Shown: positions 12,809 to 25,050, counted from the first letter of the stretch. The stretch is DNA of 64,000 bases from Setomelanomma holmii (GCA_010015745.1 ML978189.1:62001-126000); one strand, 5' to 3'. Numbers and translations: made by a program. The notes: generated by a model not told the origin, from the sequence alone.

Positions 12809-14692
12809 TCACAGTTTAAGCACATCAACCCACCCCTCGGGCCTAATCTTCCCACCCTTCAATCCCTCATGCAACCACTTCTCCCCGTCAAACCCAAACT
12901 CAATCAGCGCATCCTCACTTCCCCACTCGCCCTGCCCGCTCAGACCAATGGGAACCTTGCCCTTGCCCTTGACACCGTCCACATACCCCACAGGGAACTG
13001 TATGCACGGGACACCCGTGAAGTTCGCCAACCACACATACTCCATACTCTTCACCGTCATATTCGCATTCGACATGCCGCACTTCATATCCGCATCCTCA
13101 ATCGGCCAGCCCGCATTCGGCGTCGTGGGCGTGACAATCACAAGGCCTGGATGTTTCTGGAACAGGTATGCGAGATGCTCCATCAACACGTTGCGCACGC
13201 GCTGCGCGAGTATAAAGTCCACGGCGGGCGTCTGTTTCGCGACACTCATGAGGATGCGGTTGGGCGGGGTAAGGTCCCAGATTGAGTGCTGGAGGTCGAT
13301 ACCTTCGGCGAGAATGGTCATTGCGTGGGCAAGCTGGCCTTCGTTGAGCAGCGGGATGCTGATGTCGATGATTTCGTAGCCGAGCTCGGATTTGAAGTAT
13401 TGTAGGGCTGTCTGGCATGCTTCTTGGACTGGAGGGTCGGCGCGGTCGAACCAGGGCTTGCATATGCCGATGACTTTGTTGCGTGTACCGGTGTGTGGTC
13501 GGGCAGGTCTGAAGTGCGAGGAGCGGAAGCTTGAGGGGTCGGGTTGGGCGAGGACGCGGTAGGAGAGTTCGAGATCGGCCATGCTTGTCGCAAGAGGACC
13601 ACGGACGACGACTGTCTCTGTTGCAGCTGGCAACGGCGAAGTAGACACGCGACCGTGCGATGTCTTGAGCCCATAGAGACCGCAGTAGTTGCTGGGAATG
13701 CGGATAGAGCCTCCGCCGTCTGACCCGATGCCAAACGGTACGATGCCGTAACCTACGACAGACGCCACCCCTCCCGAAGAGCCTCCCGTATAGTAGGAGT
13801 TGTTGTATGGATTTACCGGCGTGCCCCAAATAGGATTGTTGTTCGTGGTGTCTGCAGTAGTTAGCGGCCGACTCTCAATCGAAGGCCAAAAGGTGTGGCT
13901 GCCGCTGAGTACGCACCAGACCCTAGCTCATGCATGTTGAGCTTTCCAATCAATATCGCGCCCTCTTCTTCGACCTTCCTCACACACCAGCTGGTTTCTA
14001 CTTCCTTTCCCTCTGTATAGTCGTGGCCGGTTCCAATGTGGCGCTTGTAGCCCTTGACATCGAGATCATCCTTGACAGCAAACGGCACACCATCGAGTAT
14101 GCCAATTGGCTTGCCCGCTTTCCATCGCTTTGTAGAAGCCTCGGCAGCTTGCTTTACGAGCTCGATCTTGCTCTCGGTGAAGGAGGTAGAATGCGGGCTG
14201 CGCTGCGAGACATCGCGTCGTATCAATGGCAGGAGAGCCTCGACAATGTCGCTGGGCGTGATCTCGCCGCTCTTGTACGCGTGATGGAAGTCTTCGATGG
14301 TGTAGAAGCGGGGTTGGCCGTTCTGTGGTGGTGCGCGACGCAGGCTCGTGATGTTGGTATAGCTTGCAGGAGCTTCATCGCCAGGCTGCGCCATGGCTAT
14401 TACCGTGGGGTCGAATCGCGTGTCGGCGTCTTCAATCTCCTTGCAGCTTCGTAGCGTGCCGAAGCCTGCGTTGCTCCATAGCACATGTTGCACAAAAGGT
14501 AGTGCTGTAACGCTGACATACAGTCAGTAGAAAGCAATGAGGTAGAGAAGTGACTTACAGATTGCTCAAGAAGTGCAGGACGCTACCCTTGATGACTGGG
14601 TTCTTCGGCGGCAGGGGTGCCTCGTACGGGTGGTGGAGAGGCTGGGGGTTGGGGTAATGGACGAAGCGAGCGTTAAGATTGGAGGAGGACAT
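12809..14692 (-). CDS. amidase signature family hydrolase
   Basis: Amide or ester hydrolase of the amidase-signature superfamily; substrate unknown. Minus-strand exons 14559-14692, 13917-14512 and 12809-13851 join to 590 residues. The Ser-cisSer-Lys triad is visible: Lys in GVPFAVKDDLDV (about residue 192), cis-Ser in TGGSSGG (about 268) and nucleophile Ser in GSDGGGSIRIPS (about 292). The cis-Ser and nucleophile are 24 residues apart, as in the family. The N-terminal ~110 residues before the amidase core (with WSNAGFGTL and TNITSLRRAPP) resemble the leader of fungal allophanate or glutamyl-amidase-like paralogues rather than GatA, and no targeting signal is obvious. Introns are 46 and 65 nt. 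The start was chosen as the first ATG in frame at 14692. Confidence 0.9.
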
Positions 14693-15350
14693 CTTGGATG
14701 GTTCAAACTCCCTCTATACCACAGTCCACGCAATTGAAACGTGTACGCGTGATCGAAGACCTCAAGTGCAGACAGAAAGACGACCAATTGGTCTCCGGTG
14801 GCTTGTAGTGACTATCCGCTTTCGACTTGGTGAGCTATGGATGTTCCGATGCTAGTACTCAGCATGTGACGGCATGCGCTAAGGGGGCTGCCCGCTACAA
14901 TGATCGACCTCGCAGAACTGTTGCTAACCTGTTCCTGTCGTTCATCTTTCCAGAAGTAGACAATGCCTTGGCTGTCATTCAACTTCTCCTTTTAGAACTC
15001 ACGGTATGGTGAGAAAATAGTGTGAAATGAGTGACATGAGACTAGAAAGACAATACGACATCCAAATATGCTATGCTACAGAACTACACTATCCATGACC
15101 TGTAGCATTCTTTTTGCGCTCCTGTCTAATGTTTCGGCCAATGTCATGACTGAGGAAACGACACCGATCCTAAATGTAATCATCACCAAAGTACTTTGCG
15201 GCCCCGCCTTTCATTGCATCAGGCGGACCGATCGCCGTTTCGCTGTTACTCGAGCGGACGTGCGGGAAGCTGACGACTGACGAAATTCACCCCGTCAGTA
15301 TCGCTTTAGACTTGACGCTTGTTGCCCGCTCTGAGAGTGAGCATGCCCAT
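14693..15350. other. intergenic, no gene seen
   Basis: Promoter side of the amidase and 3' flank of the BAP31-like gene; only short unsupported frames. Confidence 0.5.
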
Positions 15351-16160
15351 CTACAAGCCCTTGCCGGAGACCTGGTCACCCATGCGGTTGTACTCGCTCT
15401 GCATGCTCTCGACCTGCTTCTTGAGGTTCTCCATGTCACGGTCCTTGCGAGCAAGCTCCTCCTTCAGAGCACCGACTTCGCCGGCACCACCGACGTCCTT
15501 GAGAGACTTTCCACCCTTTGCCTTTGGGTCTCCCTTGAAGGTCTTGACCTCTTCCTCGAGACGGAGGACATCGAGGATCATGACGTAAGTTCGGTTCAGG
15601 ATGAGAGACAGGAACAGAGTGAAGCCACAGAGGTACATGTTGCGCTGGGAGTAGAATTTGCGTGCTTGGACTTCCATGCGCTCGATGCCGCCAAGTGCTT
15701 GTTGGCTGTTCGTGGTTAGTTTGATGATCGCAGCAAAGAGGTATACAACTCACTTTCCGCCCTGGTTGTTGCCCATACCGGTGAGCTCAACCTGTACGCG
15801 GTACACACGGTTGACGCTGTCAACAAATAGGATCAGGATGAAAATGAACGTTATTTTCATGCCATATTGTAACTTCGCGATTATGGGGCTCTCGGAGATG
15901 AAGGTAAAGAGCTTGCGGCGCCAGGTGAACGGCAGCGGGACGATAAGGGCGAGGAAGATGAGCATCTCCGTCACCAGGAGGAGGAAGACCTGAAAGCAGA
16001 ACAAGAGTAAGCAAATATGCCACATTGTGGGATGATCGGTAGGGAACGCTGAAGCACGCGAGCAGCTTCGTGAGTGCCATTGGCATCAATGTTGATAGCT
16101 GCTGCCGTAAGAGTTCCAGCAGGCAGGCGTTGTACGTACCAAACTGTAGTAGAGCGTCAT
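15351..16160 (-). CDS. BAP31/Yet-type endoplasmic reticulum transmembrane protein
   Basis: ER membrane chaperone/export receptor of the B-cell receptor-associated protein 31 family (yeast Yet1/Yet3). Minus-strand exons 16140-16160, 15754-15989 and 15351-15705 join to 203 residues. The first exon encodes only MTLYYSL; a 150-nt intron follows. Three hydrophobic helices are visible: VFLLLVTEMLIFLALIVPL, MKITFIFILILFVDSV and MYLCGFTLFLSLILN. Between them is the conserved FTWRRKLFTFISESPI. The cytosolic C-terminus is a coiled coil (EEVKTFKGD through KKQVESMQSEYNRMGDQ). It ends GKGL rather than a canonical KKXX retrieval signal. Family length and topology match. Confidence 0.92.
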
Positions 16161-16576
16161 ATTGACTGTGTTGTTGTAGCCTTACGATGTAGGCTGATGC
16201 TTATGTGTGGGCGGGGTTGAGCAGGAGAAATCCTCCGAAAATGGGTTTGTTGAAGTGGAAGGAGATAGAGAGGTTGACGAGAATGTGAGGAGTTGCGGGA
16301 TGAGCGGAGAAGTGCTGTGAGAATGCAGTGCAGGAAGTGGGCACAGAGAACGCGACCTGGACAGAAGCCACGCTTAGCTTGTGAACAAATACGTCACAAA
16401 CCCGCAGCTTCCAGAGGATTGTGGCTCGTGCGGCGCATCACTGCCTAGCCTGTTTCGGCTAGCATCTACTAAGATTCACAAATTCAGATGCACCACAGCG
16501 TTCCAGAGTCGCGCGGGCAAAAGCACCGACCCGGACGATTTTAGTTTCACCTCACCAATTGGCATTCACCGTGAAT
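16161..16576. other. divergent intergenic region BAP31-like / DUS3
   Basis: 416 bp holding two promoters. A palindrome CCAATTGG lies just upstream of the DUS3 start, probably inside its 5' leader. No gene. Confidence 0.45.
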
Positions 16577-18861
16577 ATGGCAGGTGAAGGCGAGGAAATC
16601 ATCGCGAAAGAGGTCGACGGGACCACCGCCTCCAACAACCTCAGTCGCAACAGCGAGACTAGTGGCCACGACCAACCATTGAGTGACAAGAAAAGAACAC
16701 GAGGCGGAAGTCAAGATGTCGAAATGGCGGAGTCACCGGTGAAGCGACAGAAGGGCGTTGCGCCGATCAAAGCAGAGTCAGTCTCATTTAAGCATTGAGC
16801 ACCACAACCACTGACACATATAGGTACATAATACATCGAAGCGACAATAAAGCTGAGATCAGAGAAGAGGTTGTGGACGACGACGCAGCAGAGGCAGCGG
16901 ATGCTCGTCACAAAGCCAACGGAAGTGACGCTCGCGACAATCGCAAAGGCAAGAACTTCAAGAAAGACAAGAAGCAAAAAGGCCAGAACATGAGCCGAAC
17001 ATTTGGCAGCTCTCACGACAAGCTACCGCTTTGTGGCACTCGCTCGTTGCACAATGAATTCTCACCAGCCGAATGCAAGTTTGGGGACAGGTGTAAATTT
17101 GAACATGACCTTCGAAAGTATTTGAAAGAAGGCCGACGGGAAGATCTCACGACTTTCAACGGCCAGTGCCCAGTCTACGAGGTCAAGGGAGTGTGTCATC
17201 TTGGTTGGAAGTGCCGTTTCGTTGGCAGCCACTCCGAAGAGCGAGCAACAGAGGACGGCCGACAGGAGTTAATCTTACTTGAAGACGCCGAGCGAAAGGC
17301 GAAGCTCAAGGATCTTGAAGAGGATGAGCCCGAGGTAGTCAACATTGTGTCCAAGGAAGTCAAATTTGGTCTTTCGAGACGGAAGCTTGGAACGCCACGA
17401 TCAGACCAGTACCTGGAATGGATCAACTCCAACAAGGATGCGGAGCGAGAGCTTTTCGACGCTCATCATGGTGACAACGAAGGTCTCAAAGAAGAGAAGG
17501 AAGCTCGACGAGCTGAGTACGTTGAAGCGCCGTTCAGACCATCCGAAAAGCGGCGGTTATACTACGGACCCGAGACACCTGTCTTGGCCCCACTTACCAC
17601 TCAGGGCAATCTGCCTTATCGGCGACTCTGCGTAGATCTTGGTTGCCAAGTGACATGGAGTGAGATGGCAATGGGCATGCCTCTAATCCAGGGCGAGAGA
17701 GGCGAGTGGGCGCTCATGAAGGCGCATGAATCAGAAACTGCCGCCCCGAGGTTTCAGAGCAAAGGCACGGTCGTGCAGGGCTATGAAAACGCCACAGACC
17801 TGCGATTTGGTGCACAAATTGCGGCTAACAAGCCATGGCTGGCGAACAAGACCGTCGAGCTTCTGACTGATCATTGCCCAAAGCTGCGCGCCATCGACCT
17901 GAACTGCGGGTGCCCAATCAATCTGGTGTGTGAGAAGGGTAGCGGTTCTGCTCTGCTCGACAACGAGGCAAAATTGGAGAACATTCTTCGCGGCATGGGA
18001 TATGTCTCCAAGGAAGTTCCTATTACAGTCAAGATCCGTATGGGCACCAAGGACAACAACCCGACTGCGCAAAAGCTCATCAGGCGACTCGTTCTTGGTG
18101 GCTACGAAGCTGTCGAGTCTGGCAAAGGCACATCTGGCGTCGCAGCAATCACACTTCACGGCAGGAGCAAGCAGCAGCGCTACTCGAAGAGCGCGGATTG
18201 GTCATACATTGCCGAGTGTTCAGCGTTGATCAATAGGTTGAAGAAGGAAAAGGACGCGAGGACAGACACGGTCTCTGAAGCAGATCCTCGCGACTTGCCC
18301 AATGGCGGGAACGTCTACTTCGTTGGCAACGGCGATTGCTACTCGCATGAGGACTACTACAACCACCTCGACAACGCACATGTCGACTCTGTCATGATCG
18401 GTCGCGGCGCATTGATTAAGCCCTGGATCTTCGAGGAGATTGAGAAAGGCCAGTACCTGGATAAGTCCGCCACCGAACGCCTTGCCTACATCGAGAAATT
18501 CGCCAAGTACGGACTACAGACCTGGGGTTCGGATGAGCTAGGTATTGGTACGACACGTCGTTTCTTGCTTGAGTGGCTGAGCTTCGCGCATCGCTACGTG
18601 CCTGTGGGCTTGCTGGAGCATTTGCCACCCAATATCCAGGATCGGCCGCCGAGATTCCGAGGACGAAACGATCTGGAGACGCTGATGGCTAGTGAGCACT
18701 ACAAGGACTGGATTAAGCTGAGGTATGCTTACTGGATTATAAAGATGTTGAGCATGTGCTAATAAGAAAACAGCGAGATGTTTCTGGGTCCGGCCCACCC
18801 GAACTTCAAGTTCGAGCCCAAGCACAAGTCCAACGCGTACGAGATCGAAGCAGAGGGATGA
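16577..18861 (+). CDS. DUS3: tRNA-dihydrouridine(47) synthase Dus3
   Basis: Flavoenzyme that reduces uridine 47 in the variable loop of tRNAs using NAD(P)H. Exons 16577-16776, 16824-18722 and 18774-18861 join to 728 residues. The N-terminal ~100 residues are charged and Lys-rich. Two CCCH zinc fingers follow, from CGTRSLHNEF through CKFGDRCKFEH and from CPVYEVKGVCH through CRFVGSH, as is diagnostic of Dus3. The TIM-barrel begins at LYYGPETPVLAPLTTQGNLP. The catalytic-cysteine motif DLNCGCPINLVCEKGSGSAL is intact, and FMN-binding segments VKIRMG, ITLHGRSKQQRYS and GNGDCYS are present. A lone C-terminal exon of 29 codons (SEMFLGPAHPNFKFEP) completes the fold. The ATG at 16577 was chosen because upstream codons in frame use a non-ATG start. 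Confidence 0.95.
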
Positions 18862-19472
18862 AGAAGCTCTTCGCATCCGAACATGCTCTTCGAGTCTAAA
18901 CCTTCGCCCCCATAATGTAGTTCTCGGCGAGTATGGTTATCGACTCCAACTAACCAGATTCTATGCCTGTAGCTTGCACTGCTGAGGCTTATCTGCTATA
19001 GTATCAAAACAGGAGTTCATCGTGGATCATGATCGGGTCACCTCCATTGCCTCTCTACGTGATGTCCTGTCCGGCACAATCCTACCTGCTATGTGTCAAT
19101 CTGCAAGTGACTGGTGACGGTTCCGAGACTATTGTTGGAAGTGTTGACGCGAGGACCATTTAATGCTTATATTGACATCCTCCGCCTCACGTCAGCTAGC
19201 GAGGCAGAATTCGATCAGTCTTTAGATCACGGTACGTTGTCAAAGGCGACCAGCAGTGCATCACTTCCTATCACTTCCGTCCGCCGCCGCCACTGTTCGA
19301 GCACATTGTGAAGGTCCCTCAACGAGCGCATTGCAAATGTCTCGTACCTCCCCTTCTTGACCAATCTTCCTGAGGTTGCTCTCGAACTCAACTTCGTTAC
19401 TCAACATCAACTGTCATCATTCCAGAGACTAGACTGCATTGCTTCTACCACCCTTCATCCCTCCACCGAGAT
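18862..19472. other. intergenic, no gene seen
   Basis: 3' flank of DUS3 and promoter of the RING gene. CT-rich leader just before 19473. Nothing else supported. Confidence 0.5.
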
Positions 19473-20471
19473 ATGTCGGACTGGGCAGCATCGGTCGAAG
19501 ACGCATCGGCTGAAGACTGGCGATATTGGTTGAATGTCTGCAAGTACTACCACGATTACTGCCCCCTCGACAAGTCCCCGTTTGCCCATACTATGCGGAC
19601 CTTTGAAGTCTTCCGAAACTCTATCAACGACGGACTAATGCGCAACGATCCCGAAGCTGTCAGCTTAATCACTGAAGGCCTAGTGTTGGATCTATACAAA
19701 GACTTACCACATTGCCACCACCCAAAACTCGTGGACTGGCTCAAGGACGCCAAATTCAAGCACCCGCATCGACGCACGCCAAAACAACAGCACTTCCTCG
19801 CTATCGTGGAAGCGCAAGCGCGGGACGAGCCCAAGTCTATCAAGGGCAAGATGCTTGCGGCCGCAGTGGAACTTGAGTACTGGAAAGCTCGTGTTTACGC
19901 ACCCGAGAATTTAGTCAAAGATCCAGATGCGCTGTACTTCTTCCGCTGCAAGAACGGTCTTCGCGAAGATGACTCTACACCGATGCAAGACGGCGAGACA
20001 CCCCAAAATTGCCTCGTATGCACCTCGCTCTTCGATAAGACACTGCAGAAGCGGATGCGCGCACCGTGCGGACATGTTCTATGTCAGCAGTGCTTCGAGC
20101 GATGGCTGCATGAATGCACCACCGCCTTCACATGCCCAATGTGTCGCGCGTGTGTCATATGCGGAGAGAATGGGTGCATATGGCATGAGCTGCACCAGGA
20201 TCGTGCGACCCCGATTCCAATGCCAGTGGTTCTGGATCGTCTCTTGCCGGAGAAGGTAGGCGAAGTTCTACATGGGCTTGCGCCTGAGCGGTATCGAGCA
20301 CGGCGCGAGGCTACGCGGGGAGATCGGGCGTTGTTCGAGTGGGTTGCAGAATACTTGGCTACGAATATGGTCGAGCAGGACAACCCGATTCGTGTACGTT
20401 TGATACAAGATGCAGATGATGCGGTGGCACGTATCATGCAGGCGGTGCGTGGAGCTGCAAAGACTCATTGA
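19473..20471 (+). CDS. RING-finger protein, putative E3 ubiquitin ligase
   Basis: Intronless frame of 332 residues. Residues 180-224 form a C3HC4 RING: NCLVC, then APCGHVLC with CQQC, then CPMCRAC, with spacing C-x2-C-x15-C-x-H-x2-C-x2-C-x13-C-x2-C. RING domains of this type recruit E2 enzymes, so ubiquitin ligase activity is the expected role; no substrate can be inferred. The N-terminal ~175 residues are acidic and helical with no domain I recognise, and the C-terminal ~100 residues are also unassigned. A cysteine/histidine pair just after the RING (CVICGENGCIWHELH) may bind another zinc. No signal peptide or membrane segment. Confidence 0.8.
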   Translation: MSDWAASVEDASAEDWRYWLNVCKYYHDYCPLDKSPFAHTMRTFEVFRNSINDGLMRNDPEAVSLITEGLVLDLYKDLPHCHHPKLVDWLKDAKFKHPHRRTPKQQHFLAIVEAQARDEPKSIKGKMLAAAVELEYWKARVYAPENLVKDPDALYFFRCKNGLREDDSTPMQDGETPQNCLVCTSLFDKTLQKRMRAPCGHVLCQQCFERWLHECTTAFTCPMCRACVICGENGCIWHELHQDRATPIPMPVVLDRLLPEKVGEVLHGLAPERYRARREATRGDRALFEWVAEYLATNMVEQDNPIRVRLIQDADDAVARIMQAVRGAAKTH

Positions 20472-22447
20472 ACCAAAGCCATAGAAGGATCGAAGCAGAG
20501 GTAACTCGGTTCTCGAGCGGACGCCTAGGAAGAAAATTGAGTGGGGAGCAAGTGGAGTAGCTGGCACGAAGGCTCAATGTCTGAGTATCTACTAACGATG
20601 GTGTACAGTGTTTCGGCTCAACCAACCCTAGTCTTTGTCATCGATTTTGCGTGATAACTCCATGGTTTAGTCCACCTCATTTCTCACCGCTCTGCTCATT
20701 GTTCGCGAGTCTAATTGACCGATTTCACTCGTGATGTTCAGTACACCTTATTGCTCTCAATTTTCCTTAACCCCTTCGAATCAAAGTCTCGGTCACTAGC
20801 GAAGATGAGCTCCAGTTCATCATCGTTGTTGACTCGTATGCCGATAGCCTGCTTGAAGGTCTTGATAGAGTCGATCCCAACTCCTACGTGGCCTAGAATT
20901 TCGGGCTTTCTGGATTGTAGAGCGAGCGCCACGAGTTCGATCAGCGAGTTCCAAGCCGTAGAGGTTGAGCCGGATAGTAGGATGTAGGCGAGGTACATAA
21001 TGGTGATAATGCAGTATGCTGTGATGACTGCGGGAGACGAGCGGATGGAGATTGTGTCAGTCGAGTAGCCGTATGCGTACAAGGTATCCCAAACCTCGAA
21101 AGTGGAGTATTCACTCGGTTCATCATCAGTTTTTCCCCAATACGCATCCTTGACTAACAACTCCGGCATGTGCGAAATGCCAGAGCAAAAGCCGCTGCAA
21201 GATTGAACGCTGGCCGGATCTCAGATTTTGACGTATACCGCGTAAAGATCGGATCCCATGACATATTGAGGCCGACAACATTCAATACGATATTTCTTTG
21301 ATCACGGGGCTCGAGGTCGGAATTGCTCTCGACTTGAATGACTGTGTTCAAACCTGTATTGACCGCCATGCTGGTCTCTGCAGTGGACCAGAAGGCTTTC
21401 AAGCTACAGGTCATGATCTCATGGGACTGCTGTAGCTGCGAAGGCTTTGTTTCAGTGAGTATCGAATAGAGAGACCGTTACTCCTTTCCGGTCGTATTGG
21501 ATTCCGAATTATATCAGTAAAACCATACGCCGGCCAAGGTACGCGAATCTGGTTCAGGCGAGCCAGCCACACCGGATTAAAATGCTGAGTCCTGGTTTCG
21601 TATATGTTATCAACAGCGATACGTCGACTACGGACTTGGCCGGCCAACGAACTCATGTTGCCGAGAGTGCCAAGGGAGTTCATATCTGTTCGAACATAAT
21701 AAATGTCTTCGCTAGGCCCCTTGCCCTCATATTGCGGCCAGGTACATGTGACCGTTGTTGTTGGACAGGCCATCATCACGGAGACAGTTCTGTTGTCGTG
21801 CTTCGTCTAATCATCAGTACCGTGATCGGACTGCAGGACACGACTGGCAAAACGTGTGGGAATTCTGACTCTGGCTTGGGTTGCACACCACGAGATGCTA
21901 TTTCCTTTGACCAAACTATATTCCGTTTTATTCGATGTAAACCCGGTTGAAGAATCTGTCCAAGAGAATCGCAACAATCGTTTTGCTACGCCCTCGGTTT
22001 CGTCAATTGAGGAGGACAATTCGAAAGTCTGAGCTCCATGGTTGTCTCCATCATCTCCCGTAGAACTCAGCAGTGTTAAGTTCATGCTTGCCCAATCTCT
22101 AAATGATGTCAACAAAAGGCCACATGATGATGTATATGCACTTACATTGCCAGTCCATTGGTAGAGTTCATATAATTGGGGACCAAGTACTTGGGTGGGT
22201 CGTAGTATAGGACTTCTTTTTGTGTGGTATTTGGGCGACCTGGTCCAGGAATCATGAGAATAGCACTCGAGGGTCCAACAAGCGCAGTTGAGATAAGAAG
22301 ACTCGGAATCGCGATAGCCATCAATGCTTTGCGCCATCCTCGTCCTTGGAAAGTATCAGATGTAAACATGGACAAGAAGTCGAGTAACCATAGATACGAT
22401 AGTTGCATTGCCTGGACAGAGCCAGACAGTGCGCCAAAGGGCACAAC

Positions 22448-22455
22448 ATCGTGGG
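22448..22455. repeat. target-site duplication, left copy
   Basis: ATCGTGGG, identical to 25403-25410 on the other side of the hAT element. Eight base pairs is the hAT superfamily size. Confidence 0.92.
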
Positions 22456-22473
22456 CAGAGTTGCTATCAGTCA
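22456..22473 (+). repeat. hAT left terminal inverted repeat
   Basis: CAGAGTTGCTATCAGTCA; matches the right end in inverse orientation with one mismatch in 18. Confidence 0.9.
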
Positions 22474-22600
22474 GTCAGTCAGTCAGTTGTCAGTCTCAAT
22501 ATATAACCAAACCGACAGTTTGAGAGTCATAAACTGAACTGACTGACTGATAAGTGTTTTTAGGAGTTGTAAACTGAGAACTGAACTGACTGACTGCTAT
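22470..22600. repeat. left subterminal repeats of the hAT element
   Basis: Tandem TCAG units run directly inward from the left terminal repeat. Inverted copies (ACTGAACTGACTGACTG and similar) occur at about 22530-22600, interspersed with CTGACTGCTATCTGA. Such arrays are typical transposase-binding regions of hAT elements; binding is inferred. Confidence 0.75.
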
Positions 22601-22617
22601 CTGACTGCTATCTGATC

Positions 22618-25050
22618 TCATAAAAAGCTTTTGTGATTGCTTAGATAAGCTTGTATAGCGACTATCTCATCTGCTGTATGACCTCCTCTTGGTGTTTTGA
22701 GGCCTATTCGACGCCAGCTCTTCAAACACTAGAGCGCAGTAATCAACTCTGGCTTTATCCTCGATCTCTGCGTGCCTAACATGTCGCCGAGCTCACTGAA
22801 ATTACGCTTACAGTCAGCTGCGAATGCTGGTATTGTTAACACGTTGATAGCAAACTTGCTGAGCATCAGGAATTGACGTGATTGGCACTGCCAATAGCGC
22901 AACGGGTTGTACAACAGTGGGTCGTCCTCTAGGATAGCAGGAACGCGCTTCTACTGCTTATACTCATCGCCCTAGTGCTCCTCCACCTGCTTAACAGCAG
23001 CGTCGAATTGTAACTGTAAGAAAGCGGATCGCGACTCTGTTGGCCTAGCTACACGCGGCTTCTTTGACGGCCTTCGCTTATCGCTATCGCTTGCTGAGCT
23101 GCCCGCTGTTGTTAACTCTCTGTAGCTCTTCTACATCGCCAAGAAAGCGCGGTGATTGTTTGTAAGCCACCCATCTCAGTAGTAGGGGCCGTCGCGCTGA
23201 GTATGGTGGTCATCGGGAACCTTCTAGAGCGCCTCGAGGTAGTGTTTGTAGTGCGGATGGAGGACAGTGGCGGCGTAATAAACAGGCGCTTCGTCAAACT
23301 TAGCGTAGTACTGCAAGAGCTTCTGGTGAGCGAGGTTGACGTTAAGCATTAGATAATCCTCAGGCGCTGCTAGGTCGTTATAGTCAATCTCTTTAAGGCG
23401 ATCTTTAAGCGCCTCAAGCTCGTCAAGTAGCTACTCGAAGGTAATGAGCACCTCCTATATAGCGCCGTGATAACCGTGTTTACCGCAGCCCTCAAGCAGC
23501 TTTGTCGCCTCTGCGAAGTGCGCAAGAAGCTTCATATATTCAGTGATCGTTGCCCAGTCGCCAGCGTGGAGGCCGCCCTTGCGCAAGTACAGTCTTAGCG
23601 GCGCTGGCTCGCAAGCGTCAGGGCGCCTTGCGCGACGCGCAATAGACTTATTGTGGCGGTTCTTGTTAAGCTTGTGCTTAACGTAGTTATCAAGCAGTCC
23701 TTGCAACTCAACAGCGCGCGCAAAGGCGGCGTAGTAGGAGTTCTAGCACGTCTTAACTAGCTTAATAAGCTCCTTTAGCTTGACTGGTTTGCGCAAGGTG
23801 TCTGCCTCCACTTGCTGTAGAGTCTGCAGTAATTGTTGCGTCTGCAGAGTGCAGATAGACGCGATAATATCAAATAGTACACCAATAGGCCTGTATTGAC
23901 GCCACTCCTTCATAAACAACTCCTCATCTTCAAGGTTAACTCCTTTGTTCTCGTACGACTCTCAATCCTTGCCCCAGATAATAACTTGAGCATCTAGGTT
24001 GAGTCTATGACAGCAACAGCGTAGCCGCCGCTCAGGTGCCTCGAAGCCGTATGTCTCAGCGAGATAGGCGACTGCAGTATTGTTGTTGTACGTGTTGTTG
24101 AGCACAAAGTAACCTACTGTGCCTCTATCTACCCTAAAATTTGTCAGCGTTGTTGCAACAACGCTGCCAATATCAGCGCCACTGTGCTGCCTATGAAGCT
24201 CTGGCAGTCCTAGAACAAAGTCCTTTACCTCTCCTGCGGCATCCATCATGTGTACGCATATACTAGTAAGCCTGAGCTTGCCGCCAGCTGACGTCTAGTT
24301 ATTGAAGGAGATGTGGATAAGGGAGCGCGCGTTGCGCAGGTAGGCTGTAACGACAGGTACAAGCGAGTGGTACTCTGCAATTATCGCATCGCGGAGAGAC
24401 TGGTGGTTGCGCCAGAGGACTGCATCAGCTAACAGGTTAGCAGCTTGTATCATCTTTCGAAAGGTAGGTGTCTCTATAACGTGGAAGCTCTAGTTGTTAG
24501 TAGCCACCTAGTCTATTACTGCGTCTAGGAATCTGCGCTTTGCAAAACGACAACAAGATCTCGTTTGCAACGCTCTGCGAGACCTCTACGTTGCCCTTGT
24601 GCATGATGCTGACGAGCGTGCCTTGATTCAAATCGCGATTAAACCTGACAGGACCAGCAGCGCAGAAGCCGTGGCCTTTGACGCGCTTGCTCAGGTGGAC
24701 TGACGCAGCTGAGGTTGACCCAGCATCGTACTCTCCTCCAGACTTCTTGTTGGTGTGACAATAGCGGCAGAGCTAGTAGTTGCGCTGCTTCAATTGATGA
24801 TAAATAGGCCAGCCGTAGCTGTATATCTAGCTTGGAGCGCCCTTCTTATGCTCTGTGCCGCGCTTCTTAAGGTGTGGTACGCATCCCTAGTCTAATCCCT
24901 TAAAAACAGTATCGTCCTCGATAGCATTAGCGTCAAGAGCGACGTGACTATCAAGCTTATCGAGCGCGGCAGAGTCGACTTAAGAGCCAACTACGGCAGG
25001 CGTGGCGGACGCGTCAGACGCGTTTGGGGAGGCTCGCTGCGTTTATCGCG
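22618..25050 (-). pseudogene. hAT transposase, inactivated by many stops at tryptophan positions
   Basis: Read on the minus strand, one nearly continuous frame runs from an Ala/Asp-rich N-terminus through a BED-like zinc finger (WPIYHQLKQRNY-stop-LCRYCH, then HLSKRVKGH), the FNN-stop-TSAGGKLRLTS and RLRCCCHRLNL segments of the catalytic domain, to the hAT C-terminal block (YWQCQSRQFLMLSKFAINVL, NFSELGDMLGTQRSRI). At least twelve in-frame TAG codons interrupt it (for example plus-strand CTA at 22951, 22972, 23131, 23224, 23431, 23455, 23743, 24295, 24490, 24508), most where the family has Trp. There is also a TGA at 23176, a TGA near 23957 and a one-base shift near 24545. The frame ends in TGA at 22618-22620. 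It cannot make active protein. The exact start is not determinable. Confidence 0.88.

Noticed and set aside
12512..13285. 257-codon plus-strand frame
   Set aside because: Runs across the 3' end of the acid phosphatase and antisense to the amidase; both of those have clear family motifs.
22618..25050. Possibility that TAG codes for tryptophan in this organism
   Set aside because: Housekeeping genes in the same window end with TAG at the expected place (SDH4, GIS2, eL20-neighbouring genes, the acid phosphatase), and their Trp codons are TGG. The stops are mutations confined to decayed sequence.
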